This document shows, one piece after another, positions 1 to 11,364 of a stretch of 64,000 nt of DNA (the first letter of the stretch is position 1; every line of letters begins with the position of its first letter). Made by a program: the position numbers and the translations under genes. Under the pieces are notes generated by a model. That model saw nothing but the letters and a program-made list of their open reading frames with translations. It had not been told where the DNA came from and made no database searches. This DNA is from Xiphophorus maculatus (lineage: Eukaryota > Chordata > Actinopteri > Cyprinodontiformes > Poeciliidae). The DNA is taken from NCBI RefSeq assembly GCF_002775205.1, contig NC_036459.1, positions 214,501 through 278,500 of the forward strand. The letters run 5' to 3'.

Positions 1-935
1 AAATGAACTAAATAAAAAAACTAAGAATGTCTCACCAAGGAATCCACAGCAGGTAAAGTAAAACTCTTCTGTTCACCTTCTATGTTAACATCACTGCTGT
101 CTAACTGAAACAGTTCATCTGAACTGAACTGAACTGAACTGAGCTGAACTGAACTGAGCTGAACTGAAGATGGTTTGGATCAGGAACAGGTTCATGTGGA
201 GCTTTTATGTCGTGTGTAACTAAAAAGCAGATATAACCCAGTCCTGTTTGGACTCGGTGTCTCTTCCATCAGAACCACCAGAACCATCATCCAGAGTCTA
301 ACTGGGTCACAGGAAGCTGGACGTTCCCAGGCCCAGTTATGCTCCCAGTTTGTCCATAATCCCAGTTTAACTTTGAGGATTTTTCCAGATTTTGCTGAGC
401 TCGGCGTGATGATGGTTCTGACCTGGTGGAATCATCAGAACCAGTTTCTCCATCCAGTTGTAGATGTTTCCGTCTCCCACTGCTTCAGGACTTCCTGGTT
501 TCTGACCAATCAGGGAGCAGAGAGACACGCCCCTCTCACCGGCTGGTTCTGGAGGAACTGGACCTGAAGGTTCTGAGTTTGTCTAATGTTTCCCACTCTG
601 GGTCATTTTGAGGCTCATGGTGCGGTTGGAAGGAATCACCATAGCAACCAGTTTCTCATGTCAGCCATCTTGGCTGCCTCCTTTAGGCGTTGGCTTTCTC
701 AGGAACAGGAAGAAGGCAGCAGGTGCCTTTCAGAGTAAAGGCTGGTGTAGCAACATGTGGCTGAGGATGATGTGCAGCAGTTTCCTCTGATGAAGGCTTG
801 ACCTGTACCTGTTGTCTTCCTCCTCCTCCTCCTCCTCCTCCTCCTCCTCCTCCTCCTCCTCCTCCTCCTCCTCCTCCTCCTCCTCCTCCTCCTCCTCCTC
901 CTCCTCCTCCTCCTCCTCCTCCTCCTCCTCCTCAG
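1..935. other. Upstream intron or flank of the PARP12-like gene
   Basis: No convincing exon is visible here. A short tandem of a GAACT-type unit lies at about 118-167. The last 117 bases are a TCC microsatellite that leads directly into the exon at 936. Because that exon begins mid-protein, at least one upstream exon must lie before the window. Confidence 0.5.
817..933. repeat. (TCC)n microsatellite serving as polypyrimidine tract
   Basis: About 39 TCC units run without visible interruption up to the AG acceptor at 934-935 of the PARP12-like exon. The whole pyrimidine tract of this acceptor is therefore microsatellite. The poly-Pro and poly-Ser reading frames across it are artefacts. Confidence 0.95.
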
Positions 936-3712
936 GTGTGCGTTCATTACAACAAAGGCTCGGCTCCTCACGGCGGCTGCAGGTTCCAGGACTCCTGCTC
1001 CAAGCTGCACCTGTGCCAGCACTTCCTGCAGGGCGTCTGCCGGTTCGGGCCGCGGTGCAGGCGGCAGCACGCCGTGGACCAGCGCAGCCAGAGCGTCCTG
1101 GAGCAGAGGGGGCTGAGCCGCCAGCTCATCAGAGATCTGCCCGTCATCTACAGGAACGCCCAGCACCTGAACACCACCGCCACATCAGCTGCTGCTGCAT
1201 CACCTGCTGCATCACCTGCTGCAGACGGTGAGCTGAAACACCCTCCTCCGGCACGATGCTGCTCTCACACGTCGCTGTTCCTGGGTTTGTGACGTTACGC
1301 AGTCAGAAATTAACAGCAGTAATTTGGTTTAATTAGCCTGTTGGAAGAGAAAAATCATATTTTCACCATCTGATTCATTCATCTATAAATGTCAGTTTCA
1401 AACTGAATATTTAAGAATGAATCACATGGTGAAAATATTACTGAAAAAAATGAACTGATTTTTTTTCTCTGAATGATTAAATAACCCAGATTACTGCTGT
1501 TAATGTTTTCCAAACGGCGCCTCCTAGTGGACCAAACTCAGCCTGATTGAACATCAGATGTTCAGCAGAGATCAAAGTCTGTAGTTTCACCAAAGCCCAG
1601 AACATGAACAGAGCTGTTCATCATGAACTATCGCCACAGGCTTTTTGTTCTGTATGGAAAATAATCATTTTAAAAAATTTAATCTAACTCTAACTTAGAA
1701 AAGTTCATAAATATACAAGAAAGACTAAATTAATCCCATAAAATGTGAGAAAAAATTGCTTAGAAATCAACACAAATTGAAATGATCAAAATCTAGTATA
1801 AGGTGTGTAAAGGGGATTTTAGCGCCTCCTGCTGTTCAGGTGATGAAATGTTCTGTTTGTGTGTCAGACCCAGATTCTGATCGGTTCTGTAAAGCGGCCC
1901 AGACGGACGAGACGGAGGAGATCTGTCTGCATTTCATCAGGAACAGCTGCAGGTTCCGGGGTGAGTTCCTCCACATGCAGCTGCTTCAGCTGTTTGGTTT
2001 AACAGCAGCACTGCGGCTCAAAGGAAAACTCTCCAAAAAATCATTGGCTGCCCTCTCCCCTCACTGGAGGACCTGCACAGCGACCGCTGTCTAAGAAAAG
2101 CACAACACATCACAAAGGACACTTCTCACCCCGGACCTTCTCTGTTCACACTGCTGCCTTCAGGCAGAAGATACAGAGCAACCAGAACCAGAACCAACCG
2201 TCTCAGAGACAGTTTCTACCCGACAGCAATAACTAAACTAAATGCAATCAAAAACAACCATTAATCATCATAAATGATGGATGTGAGAATGTGGCTGTTC
2301 TTATTTATTAGTTGTTTTTTTTTTTGTTTGTTTTTTTTACCAGTTATTTGTTATTTCTTACATTGTGTGTGAATTGTGAGACAGTTATTTTTTGTTTTTA
2401 AGCATATGGACTGACTGATGGCACCTTTTAAATGTCGTTGTTCTTGTGACAATGACAATAAAGATTTATCTTATCTTATCTTCTCTGCTGTGGTGACCAG
2501 CAGGTGGCAGCAGAGCGCCTGTCTCAGAGTCCATGTTTCTGTGCAGACAGCTGCCGCCAGGTCCACTTCCACCTGCCCTATAAGTGGGAAGTCTATGATG
2601 GCCGGTGCTGGTCGGACCTGGAGAACATTGAGGAGATTGAACGGGATTACTGCGACCCGGCTAAGACTCACAGGTGAGGCTCACCTGAGGTCTGCTCCCG
2701 GGTCGCCGAGTCGCCTCTCAACGCCTCTTGTTCTGCAGCTCGGACTATCAGCGGGTGGATTTTGTCACCATGACGATGGAGTCCATGCCCGTCCGCCGTC
2801 TGTCCACCGTCTCCTGGGTGAGGAGGCCGCCCCACTACAGCCTGACCACCCAGTGGCTGTGGTACTGCCGGGCGGAGCGGGGCGGCTGGCTGGAGTACGG
2901 GCAGCCGGTGAGTCGGCCCGACGTTCTGGACCGTCTCGGCCGGTCTTCAGGTTATAACGACATGTCCTGGTTCCGTCAGGATGAGAAGCAGCGGTCCACT
3001 TCAGTAGCGTCTAGAACCGTGGAAGAGGCCTTCGTCTCTGGTGAAAGCGAAGTCCAGGTGGTGAAAGGCCAGAGGGTCTACGTCGTCTCCTTCAGAGGTA
3101 CCGCCGGCTGTCCATCACTTGGTCCGGACTCTTCATCGGGTCTGGACCACTGAGTCTGGACCAGGGAGCCCAGACCACAGTCTGGACAGTGAGACTGTGG
3201 TTTGGACTCTCATCCCAGTTAATGAAGGGAATGTGTGCACAGGTTGGTGGCTCTAAGGCCCGACCCAAAGTCCAGAAGAGCTTCAACACAATCAGGTGTT
3301 TTATTAATGACTTGTCCTGATGCACAGGAGTTTGTGTGAAACCAGAGAAAATCTAAGTTCTGTTGGACCTGTAGAGGTTCTGATAAACACATCAGAGATA
3401 TGAAGGGAACCTTAAAGCCATGGTGGGGTTTTGGGGCCGATTCTGCTCTGACCTGGTCTTCAGCAGGTTGACCTGATCGTTGCTCAGACGTTCAGACAGT
3501 GAGAGTGTCGTCAGCATATGGCCGTACCGTGGTCTGTAGAAGTTCTGATGGTTCCTGTCCTCTCTGGACTGAACCTGTCCCTCTGTCCTGCAGACATGTA
3601 CCAGAGGAACCCCAAGCACCACACCAAGCGGAGCGTGCGCCGCCGTCCTCGCTTCGTCTCCAAGGCCGAGGTGGACAAGCTGGCGGCTGACCTGAGGAAA
3701 TGTTCTGGATGA
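936..3712 (+). CDS. PARP12/ZC3HAV1-like CCCH and WWE protein, 3' part
   Basis: Six exons join in frame: 936-1227, 1868-1960, 2547-2673, 2739-2907, 2980-3097 and 3594-3712, stop TGA 3710-3712. They give 305 residues. Exon 936-1227 encodes two CCCH fingers (the second is C-x7-C-x5-C-x3-H). A third finger with the same spacing is split over the 1960/2547 junction. The exons at 2547, 2739 and 2980 encode WWE-type sequence, and the basic tail resembles the segment after the WWE module of PARP12. In this family CCCH fingers bind RNA and WWE modules bind ADP-ribose chains; members act in antiviral and stress responses. No PARP catalytic domain follows: the gene ends and the flnc promoter begins within about 0.9 kb. 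The 5' exons lie outside the window. PARP12-like against ZC3HAV1-like is not resolved. The last intron is 496 bp; an alternative acceptor at 2950 for the fifth exon would stay open. Confidence 0.8.
1995..2481 (+). mobile_element. 3' end of a Rex1/L2-like non-LTR retrotransposon
   Basis: Inside an intron of the PARP12-like gene. From about 2044 to 2263 one frame encodes the typical C-terminal tail of fish Rex1/L2-clade LINE proteins (IIGCPLPSLEDLH, then SLFTLLPSGRRY, then SFYPTAI) and ends at a TAA. It is followed by an AT-rich 3' UTR and a terminal tandem of ATCTT units at about 2466-2481. It is 5' truncated, as is usual for LINE inserts. The same C-terminal motif ends the larger LINE ORF at 43134-44048, but the two 3' tails differ, so they are different subfamilies. 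Confidence 0.8.
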
Positions 3713-3895
3713 GTTCTGATGGACCTGGTCTGGACTCTCTGACATCACACCAGTAAAAAGGAACTTTCCGTTTCTGGTTTCCAGCATCAGAACTTTTTGC
3801 AAATCTGGATTTTCCTGGTCCAGAAGAATCAGACCAGAACCTTTTTATGTTTTATTTCACCAGAACCGATCAGGTTGCCAAGAGCAAACCTGCTG

Positions 3896-3970
3896 TCGCA
3901 CGTTGCGTTGCTTCATGTTGCGTTGCTTCATGTTGCGTTGCTTCATGTTGCGTTGCCTCATGTTGCGTTA
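3896..3970. repeat. 15-bp minisatellite, about 5 copies
   Basis: A unit of the form TTGCGTTGCTTCATG repeats almost perfectly in the 3' UTR of the PARP12-like gene. One copy carries a single T-to-C change. Confidence 0.85.
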
Positions 3971-4142
3971 ATTGAAGCACTTTGTAAATCAATGTGCGCT
4001 GCTCAGACTTCCTGTTATTTTCCTGGTTTCTGATTTTTATTTGTTGTTTTTTTACTGTATTTTATTTTGATAGTTTATGTTCTTGCTGTTTGCACTTCCT
4101 GTCATTGTTTCCTGTGACTTCCTGTGATTTCAGATCAATTGT

Positions 4143-4148
4143 AATAAA
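4143..4148 (+). terminator. Polyadenylation signal of the PARP12-like gene
   Basis: An AATAAA hexamer 431 bases after the stop codon, in AT-rich sequence with a GT-rich stretch just downstream. It is the first canonical signal after the stop. Confidence 0.6.
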
Positions 4149-4503
4149 TTCAATGAAACTTTGAGTTTTCTGTCATGTTCTGGTGGTTAGACCCGGTTTG
4201 ACCCAGTTCTGTGGTTCTGAGTGAGGAAGGTCCGGTTCAGAACCTCCTCTGCGGCCCCTGCAGGCAGGAAGCTCACCGAGGGTCCGGACCGGTTCTGACC
4301 CAGGAAGGTTCTCACCTGACCGGTCCGGTTGTGGGTGTGTCCACACCTCTGTCCTGATCCAGGTTGTAGTTCTCCAGGTGGTCCAGCAGGAGGCTCTACT
4401 GCTCCACCCACTGGTTCTACTGGTTCTAGAGGCTCAACAAGTTTAAATTAATCAGCTTAATTTATAAATTAGTTCCCTGTCTCTGAAGACAACCTGTGGA
4501 CAT

Positions 4504-4592
4504 GTCTCTGTCCTCTGATTGGTCCCCTCGGTGTCTCTGTCCTCTGATTGGTCCCCTCTCTCCTCTTTACGAGCTGCAGACTCTAAAAATAC
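4504..4592 (+). promoter_or_regulatory. Putative flnc core promoter: paired CCAAT boxes and TATA/MEF2-like site
   Basis: A 29-bp direct repeat carries two inverted CCAAT boxes (ATTGG at 4518-4522 and 4547-4551). The motif CTAAAAATAC follows at 4583-4592. It can be read as a TATA-like box or as a near-match to the MEF2 consensus CTA(A/T)4TA(A/G), differing at the last base. GC-rich sequence then runs to the flnc start codon about 440 bases downstream, with another CCAAT at 4675. MEF2 control would fit the muscle role of filamin C, but that is inference from motif and spacing only. Confidence 0.5.
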
Positions 4593-4928
4593 GCGGGGCG
4601 TCAGCTGGACGGGAGTCCCGGGTTCGGATCGTGTTGGGGGTGGGGCAGGTCCCGCCCCCCGGGTTGCCGCGGACCAATCAGCTGCTGCCTGATGGTGAGG
4701 TCATGGTGAGGGGTGCAGAGGGGTCATTCCTGGGGGTCCAGCGGAGTGACGCGGAGCTCCCTACTCCTGCGGGTCAGTCCGAACCGAGTCCATTCCGTCC
4801 GAACCGAACCGCTGCCCCGCACTCGGCGCCTTTTCCTCCGGACCGAGCCGAACTTTTCCCGGACCTTCCCCGCGGACCGAACCCAGCTGTCGGACTCTGA
4901 TCCTGGCTCTGTCCCCGCCGCCGCGCTT

Positions 4929-4994
4929 CTCCTCCTCCTCCTCCTCCTCCTCCTCCTCCTCCTCCTCCTCCTCCTCCTCCTCCTCCTCCTCCTC
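4929..4994. repeat. (TCC)n microsatellite in the flnc 5' leader
   Basis: About 22 TCC units lie 40 bases upstream of the flnc start codon, in what should be 5' UTR. Long poly-Leu, poly-Glu and poly-Gly frames across it are artefacts. Confidence 0.9.
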
Positions 4995-5034
4995 GGTTCC
5001 GACCCGGTCCGAGCCCGTGTGACACCCGCGCAGC

Positions 5035-8000
5035 ATGATGAAGAACAGCGGCTTCCTGGAGCCGCAGCAGCTCTTCTTCCTCAGCCCCGCAGAACCCGCA
5101 GAGGAGGAGGAGGAGATGCCGGCCACCGAGAAGGACCTGGCGGAGGACGCGCCGTGGAAGAAGATCCAGCAGAACACCTTCACCAGGTGGTGCAACGAGC
5201 ACCTGAAGGGGCTCAACCGGCGGATCGCGGACCTGCAGAGGGACCTGAGCGACGGGCTGAAGCTCATCGGGCTGCTGGAGGTGCTGAGCCAGAAGAAGAT
5301 GTACCGGAAGTACCACCTGCGACCCAACTTCCGGCAGATGAAGCTGGAGAACGTGTCCGTGGCGCTGGAGTTCCTGGAGCGGGAGCACATCAAGCTGGTG
5401 TCCATTGGTGAGAGAACGGCCCGGTTCTGGAGGTCCGGACAAAGGCTGCTGGGGGCAGGGTGTTGGAAGGTTCTGGATTTATCCAGAGGTCACCAGAACC
5501 TTCCTCCAGTTCCTTGGTTCTCCGGGTTTTTGGATCACCTGGAAGAACCTGAGCAGGTCATAGGGTCTGGGAGGTTCTGGATCCTCACAGAACTTCCAGA
5601 AGGTTCCAGTTGATTTAAAACCTCTGAAACTTTCAACAGCAGAAACGAAGAAAACGAAGGGTTCAGGGGTCTCAAAGTCCAGGCCTCCAGTCGCTGTCCT
5701 GCAGGCTTTAGATGAGCCACAGAACAAAACCCTGGAATGAAACGGCTCCATCACCTCCTCCTGGTGTGGATCGGTTCTCCAGAACCTTAATGACCTGATT
5801 ATTCTGTTCAGGTGAAGCAGCAGAGGCTCATCTAAAGGCTCCAGGACTGGAGTTTGACACCTGTTCTAGATGTTCTAGATCTGCTTGGTGTTCCTCAGGG
5901 TCGTAGATGTCTGAGATTCTCCAACTGGATCCTGGACCCATTGGAGAACTGGTCCAGGCTGTTGGACCAGTTTTGGTTCTGGTTCTCTAGATGTTCTGTC
6001 TCTGAGGAAGTGAACGTGTTTCAGGAGACTCTAGGAGAGGTTCTGGTTCTGGTTCTGGAGGAGAACTTCTCCGTTCCTCTGGAAGTCAAACTGCAGATGT
6101 TCTGCTGACTCAGGACCAGAGGAGGGGCCTGCAGCTGCTGGGAGCCTCTAGTTTGGCCCCGTTGGGCCCCCGGGCGGCCCTGGAGCTGATTGATGCAGGA
6201 CAGCTGAGCTCTGCTGCTGAAAATAGGCATCGGCAGGGCCGCTCTCAGCTGCTGGGGGCCCGGGGCCCCATGCACCCTCTGGCCCCCAGGGATTAGCAGC
6301 AGAGTCAGTTTGATAAAGTGCCAGAATCAGAAACAGGAGGTTTTGTGTCTCTGGGATTAAAATTGTAACATTTTTGCTTTTATTAGTTTATTTAGATCTT
6401 TCATTATTTCACGGCTTCTGGATCATTTCTGGATTTTCTTTTAAATATACATAAAAAAAATCTATTTTAATTTAGGTCCTAAATTTGTTGGGATGGTTGA
6501 ATCATGTAAATCATGTCTTTATCTGGATTGCTTTGGTTTCTGGAGTTTCCTGTTGCTTTATGCTTTTTCTTCACTTTGTTTCTACATTTTTATTTTTAAC
6601 ATTGTTTTGCTTTTCCCCTTATTTTTCAAAAAGCTTCTATATTTTGATATCTGGATTTTTCCAGGCAAGTATTTTACTCTGGTTTCTACTGGTTTCCAGT
6701 ACAGTTCAAATAAGATGAAACTAACTTACAGCTGGTTTCAAGTCAATAACTTGTTCATATTTTATTTCACTTGAAACATGAAAAAAAAAGTATAACAGAT
6801 TAATCTGCTAGTGGAACCAGAGAGAAATTGACTTACAACAACCTCCTGCTGAAAAGTTTAGTTTTTTTTTTATTTCCAGTGGCCTGAGGTGTTTTTACAG
6901 TGTACATAATGGAAAGTTTCAGCCTTTTCCAGATTCTGGTCCTGCTGGTCGGGTCCAGACTGTCTGCTGCTCTGTTTCTTCTACATTCTCTCTGGGTTTC
7001 TTGCTGTTTCAGTAAACTTCATGTTTCTCTCTTTAATCCATCGTCTGGATGGTGTTTTTGGAAAGACGTTTCAGAACATCTTTCCAGTTCCTGAGGTTCC
7101 CTTCAGAACTTTTCGGGTTTCTGCTTCAGGATGTTCTGATTCCTCTCTGGGTCTCATTTTTCTGGACTTTGTCAGAACTGCCAAGGCTTACTTCTCTGTG
7201 TTCTGCTGGTTTGGCGGCTTCCGTTTGGTTCCCATCCGGCCTCCTGCCGGGTTCTGGAGCCGCTCTGCTCTCCAGAACCCGGTCAGGGTTCCCTGCCTGC
7301 AGAGCCATTCTTGTATTTTCTAATTCTGTCGGTTCGTGTTTGTCTGTCAGAGTAATGGCTGCCATGTGTTGCAGCAGTCAGAGCTCAGGAATGTCCATCT
7401 GAAGCCAGGACCCCCCCCCCCCCACACACACACACACACACTCACACTCACACACACGCTGCTTATTTTGGATCTGTGACTCACTGGGACTTCCTGTGAA
7501 GCTGACCAAGAACTGAGAACTGATCAGAGAGTTCTGTTGGTTCTGTTGGACCTGAGAAGCGGGTCCACATGGACTCTGGTCCACAGAGACATTAACGCTC
7601 TGTTAGCTTATCAGCTATGTGTCAGACTCTGGGAGGAAGCTGGAGTTCCTGTAGAGATGCTCAGGTGGAACATGGAGACTGCAGGCGGGACGGGTTCTGG
7701 TCCGGGCGGGCTGAGGCCCAGTCCGGCCAATTCCCCTTCCAGAGTCCAGCCAATCAGCTGCAGCAGCTTGTTAAGGTTCTGTTGCTCAGCAGTCAGAGTC
7801 TAAATTTCAAAACATTTTGATCATTTCATTAAATCCCACATTTCCTTTTCTTCTGGATTTTCTACTTTATTATTTCTATTTTCCTCTGTAGTTTTTAACA
7901 GCAGAATAATTCCTGTTGCTGCTCTGCTCTTAGTTTTCTCTTCATTTCGTTTTTTCATTTGAGTCGATTTAAATCACATTTCCATCAGAGGGACCCGGTA

Positions 8001-11000
8001 CCAGGTCCGGGACCCGGTTCCGGCTCTTCTGATCTGCTGCAGCTGCTGCACTTCCTGTTGGCTCCAAGATGGCCGACAGCAGCAGCTGCCTGAGAAACTG
8101 AGTCAAAACCGGGTCGCTGGTTCTGTTGGTCCCGGGAGCTGCTGAACACATGCAGGACAGAACCAGCAGATGGACAGGTGTCAGACAGGTGACCGTAACC
8201 ATGGCAACCACAGATCACATGTCGCCATGTAGCTTTGGGGTTGTTCCCAAGGTTGTCTCCATGGTAACCATGTCGGGGCGAGGAACCTAAAGACCCGGTT
8301 GGTTTTTGGATCTGCTGGGAGATTTAGTGCCTGATGGTTCAGAACCGAGAACTGTTCATTCAGAGCACTTTGAACAGAGTCAGGAACCAGTTCCTGGCCA
8401 GGGTTAGGTTCTGGTCCGGACCGGTTCTGCTAGCAGCAGCAGCTGGTCTTCCTCATGATGAAGATCTGCTGACTGTCACGCCGAGGCCAGCAGACAGAGC
8501 GCCAATTCAGGCTGTGGCCACGCCCACTCTGCTGCTTAGCTCTGCTCTGATTGGCTGCTTTGGTTCTGAGGAATGTTGCTGAAGGGTTTGGGTTCCAGAC
8601 CGGAGGAAGAACCCGGTCTGGAACCGGGTCAGATGTCCCAGGTCTGTCCGGTCCGGTTCCAGCTGGAACCTGAAGCTCAGCACCGACCATGAAGTCTGAA
8701 CGCCGCTCCTCCCTGGGCCTGTTGGGGGGCTGGCGGGGTCATGGGGGTCACGGTGAGGTCGGGCCCCCCTGTTCCTCTGCAGTGTGCTTGTTTGGTAACC
8801 GTTGGCGACCAGCGGCTAGTGACATAACGGATCAAACGGCTCGTTGTTCAGTTCAGGAAGAGCCTGGAGACACAGCAGAGTCCGCTCCGGGTTTTCCTGC
8901 TTCCTGCCGACAGGAAGGCCTGGTTGGAGCGGTTCTGACCCAGAAACGGTGTGGCGGCAGCAGGAAACGTGCGGCCTCCTGCTTCCTGCTGACAGCAGAT
9001 CTCTGGAGCCTCTGATGGAAAACATGGCTGGAAACGGAGAATCCTGAGCCGCTGATAGTAGAGAGTATCCGCCATGACGGAGCTCCGCCCACAGCCGGAG
9101 ACAAACATGGAGTCTGGAGGGCTTCTGATGTTTCCACTGGGTTCTACTGGTTCTACTGGTCTCCAGTCTGCTATATAAGTGATCATTGCTCCGTCTCCTG
9201 CAGCGAAGGCATCAGATCATTTAAGTCACTGCAGGTTTCCAGAGACCAGACTGGTGTTATATACTGGAACCACTGGGAAGCAACTGGAAATTGGTTTCCT
9301 GCTGTCAGACTCAGCAGAACCTGCTGAGTCTGACAGTGTGACCTCATCATGACCTCACTGTGCCCTCTGCAGACGGCGTCCCCCAGATCCCTCCCTGTGT
9401 GGTTCCTATTAACGTGACTCATTCCTGGCCCAGCCATGACTTCACCGCTGCTGCTGGATCAAACTTTTCCACTCAGTGACAGAAAATTGAAAGTCTGGTT
9501 GATGTGCAGCAGGAAGTGGGTCAATGATGTCAGAGGAGCGATCTCGTCCCACAGACGGTTTCCTGACATCAGAATCCTTCCAGCAGCTCGTTAACTCGTC
9601 TCACATGTTCCTGGAAAACTCCCTGAGATCAGCAGCCGGAACATTCTCTGCCGTCACGTCGACGTTTGGGATCCAACGTCGACTTCATAAAAACTCATGA
9701 TCTTCATGATCAACTGCTTTAATTTCCTCAGTGCCTTTGATTCTTGTTGCTATTGTGACGTTGTGAGGGATTTACCCCCTCAACAGGTGTTGTTGTTTTT
9801 TGTGCTTCCTGTATTGTTGCTTTATTTAATATTTTGTTTTGATCATCCTCTCTTTCCTTTGAGGTCATGTGTTGCCATGGAGGCGCGCCCATGAGCAGTG
9901 TTGCCTAGGACCTGGTGTTTCCAATTTACCTTACTGGGAAGGTCCATTGTTTGAGAAGGAGGAGAGATGTTTGTTTTAGTTTTTGTTTGGTCCCAGCTTA
10001 TTTTTGTTTTTGTTAAATTGTTAGTTGTAATTCTGTAAATATTTGTTCAGGAATATTGTTTAGCACAAATGTTTCTTTCGTTTACCTGGAAATGTAATTG
10101 TTGTCTCCGCCCCTTAATTAGTCCTGGCCATGCTTTAAAAGCCAGGTGGTTTGAATCAGGTGTGGCTCCCTCGTGTTTGGAATGTTTGTCAGTTTGAAAA
10201 TGGTCGTGTAATGTGCAAAGAACTGATAAAGAAAAGATTTAGAGCTCTATAATGGCTGGACTTTGTCTGATTTTGGATCACAAACCAATAGACGTTAAAT
10301 AAAAATAGATGGAAAAATAACAGAAAAAGGACGAAAGGTTTGGAAACTGGACGTTCCTGCTGACTGACGTCTCTTCCTGCCCTTCTCTGTCCGTCTCTGC
10401 CCCCCCTGTCCCTCTCTGCCCCACCCATATCCTCCTACGTTCCTTCTGTCCCCCAGACTCCAAAGCCATCGTGGACGGGAACCTGAAGCTGATCCTGGGT
10501 CTGATCTGGACGCTCATCCTGCACTACTCCATCTCCATGCCGACCTGGGAGGACGAGGACGATGAGGACGCCAGGAAGCTGACGCCCAAGCAGCGGCTGC
10601 TGGGCTGGATCCAGAACAAGGTGCCCCAGCTGCCCATCACCAACTTCCACCGGGATTGGAGGGACGGCAAGGCACTGGGAGCGCTGGTGGACAACTGTGC
10701 TCCTGGTAGGGACCCAGACCAGTTCAAAAGCTACTGGGACCAGTTGGGACCGGTTAGGACTGAGCTGATTCATCTGAAATGTTTCCTCTGCCACCTCCAG
10801 GTCTGTGTCCAGACTGGGAGAGCTGGGATCCCAGTCAGCCGGTGGAAAACGCTAGGGAGGCCATGCAGCAGGCCGACGATTGGTTGGGAGTCCCACAGGT
10901 AACGTTACGCCGCCTTCTGATTGGCTGGAAAGCAGGAAGTTCTGCAGGTGTTCCTGACCGGTCCAGATAAATGTCCCATCATGAGATCCAGTCTGCCCTC

Positions 11001-11364
11001 CATTGATCCAGTTTAAATCCCAGATTAAAGCCAAAACCGCCTGTAGTCCATGGAGCTGCTGGAGTTCCTGGCTGTACTGGTTATATTGGTCACACTGGCT
11101 GATCTGGTCAGACTGGTTGGTTGATTTGGTTGCTCTGGTTGTACTGGTCAGACTGGTCCTCCTCTGGGCCTCCAGTCAGACCCTCAGGTGTTCTCGTGGT
11201 TCTGCCCGTCCAGGTGATCGCTCCAGAGGAGATCGTTGACCCCAACGTGGACGAGCACTCCGTCATGACCTACCTGTCCCAGTTCCCCAAGGCCAAGCTG
11301 AAGCCCGGCGCGCCGCTCAGGGCCAAGACGCTGCACCCCAAGAGGGCCAAAGCTTACGGTCCAG
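5035..11364 (+). CDS. flnc: flnc exons 1-4: actin-binding domain
   Basis: Exons 5035-5407, 10457-10705, 10801-10898 and 11214-11364. Exon 1 encodes an acidic N-terminal tail and most of the first calponin-homology domain; exons 2-4 complete CH1 and encode CH2. Signature stretches include [30 protein letters not shown] and VPQLPITNF. This module binds F-actin. The last codons of exon 4 begin Ig repeat 1. Intron 1 is 5.05 kb. Confidence 0.97.

Noticed and set aside
699-1292. Long ORFs with poly-Arg, poly-Pro or poly-Ser runs
   Set aside because: Translations of the TCC microsatellite; only the part after 936 in one frame is a real exon.
4713-5442. Long overlapping ORFs on both strands over the flnc first exon
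   Set aside because: GC-rich composition and TCC repeat produce shadows; the flnc frame from 5035 matches filamin C residue by residue in its conserved parts.
6485-6774. Hydrophobic ORF resembling a membrane protein
   Set aside because: T-rich intron sequence gives Phe/Leu codons by chance; no homologous feature recognised.
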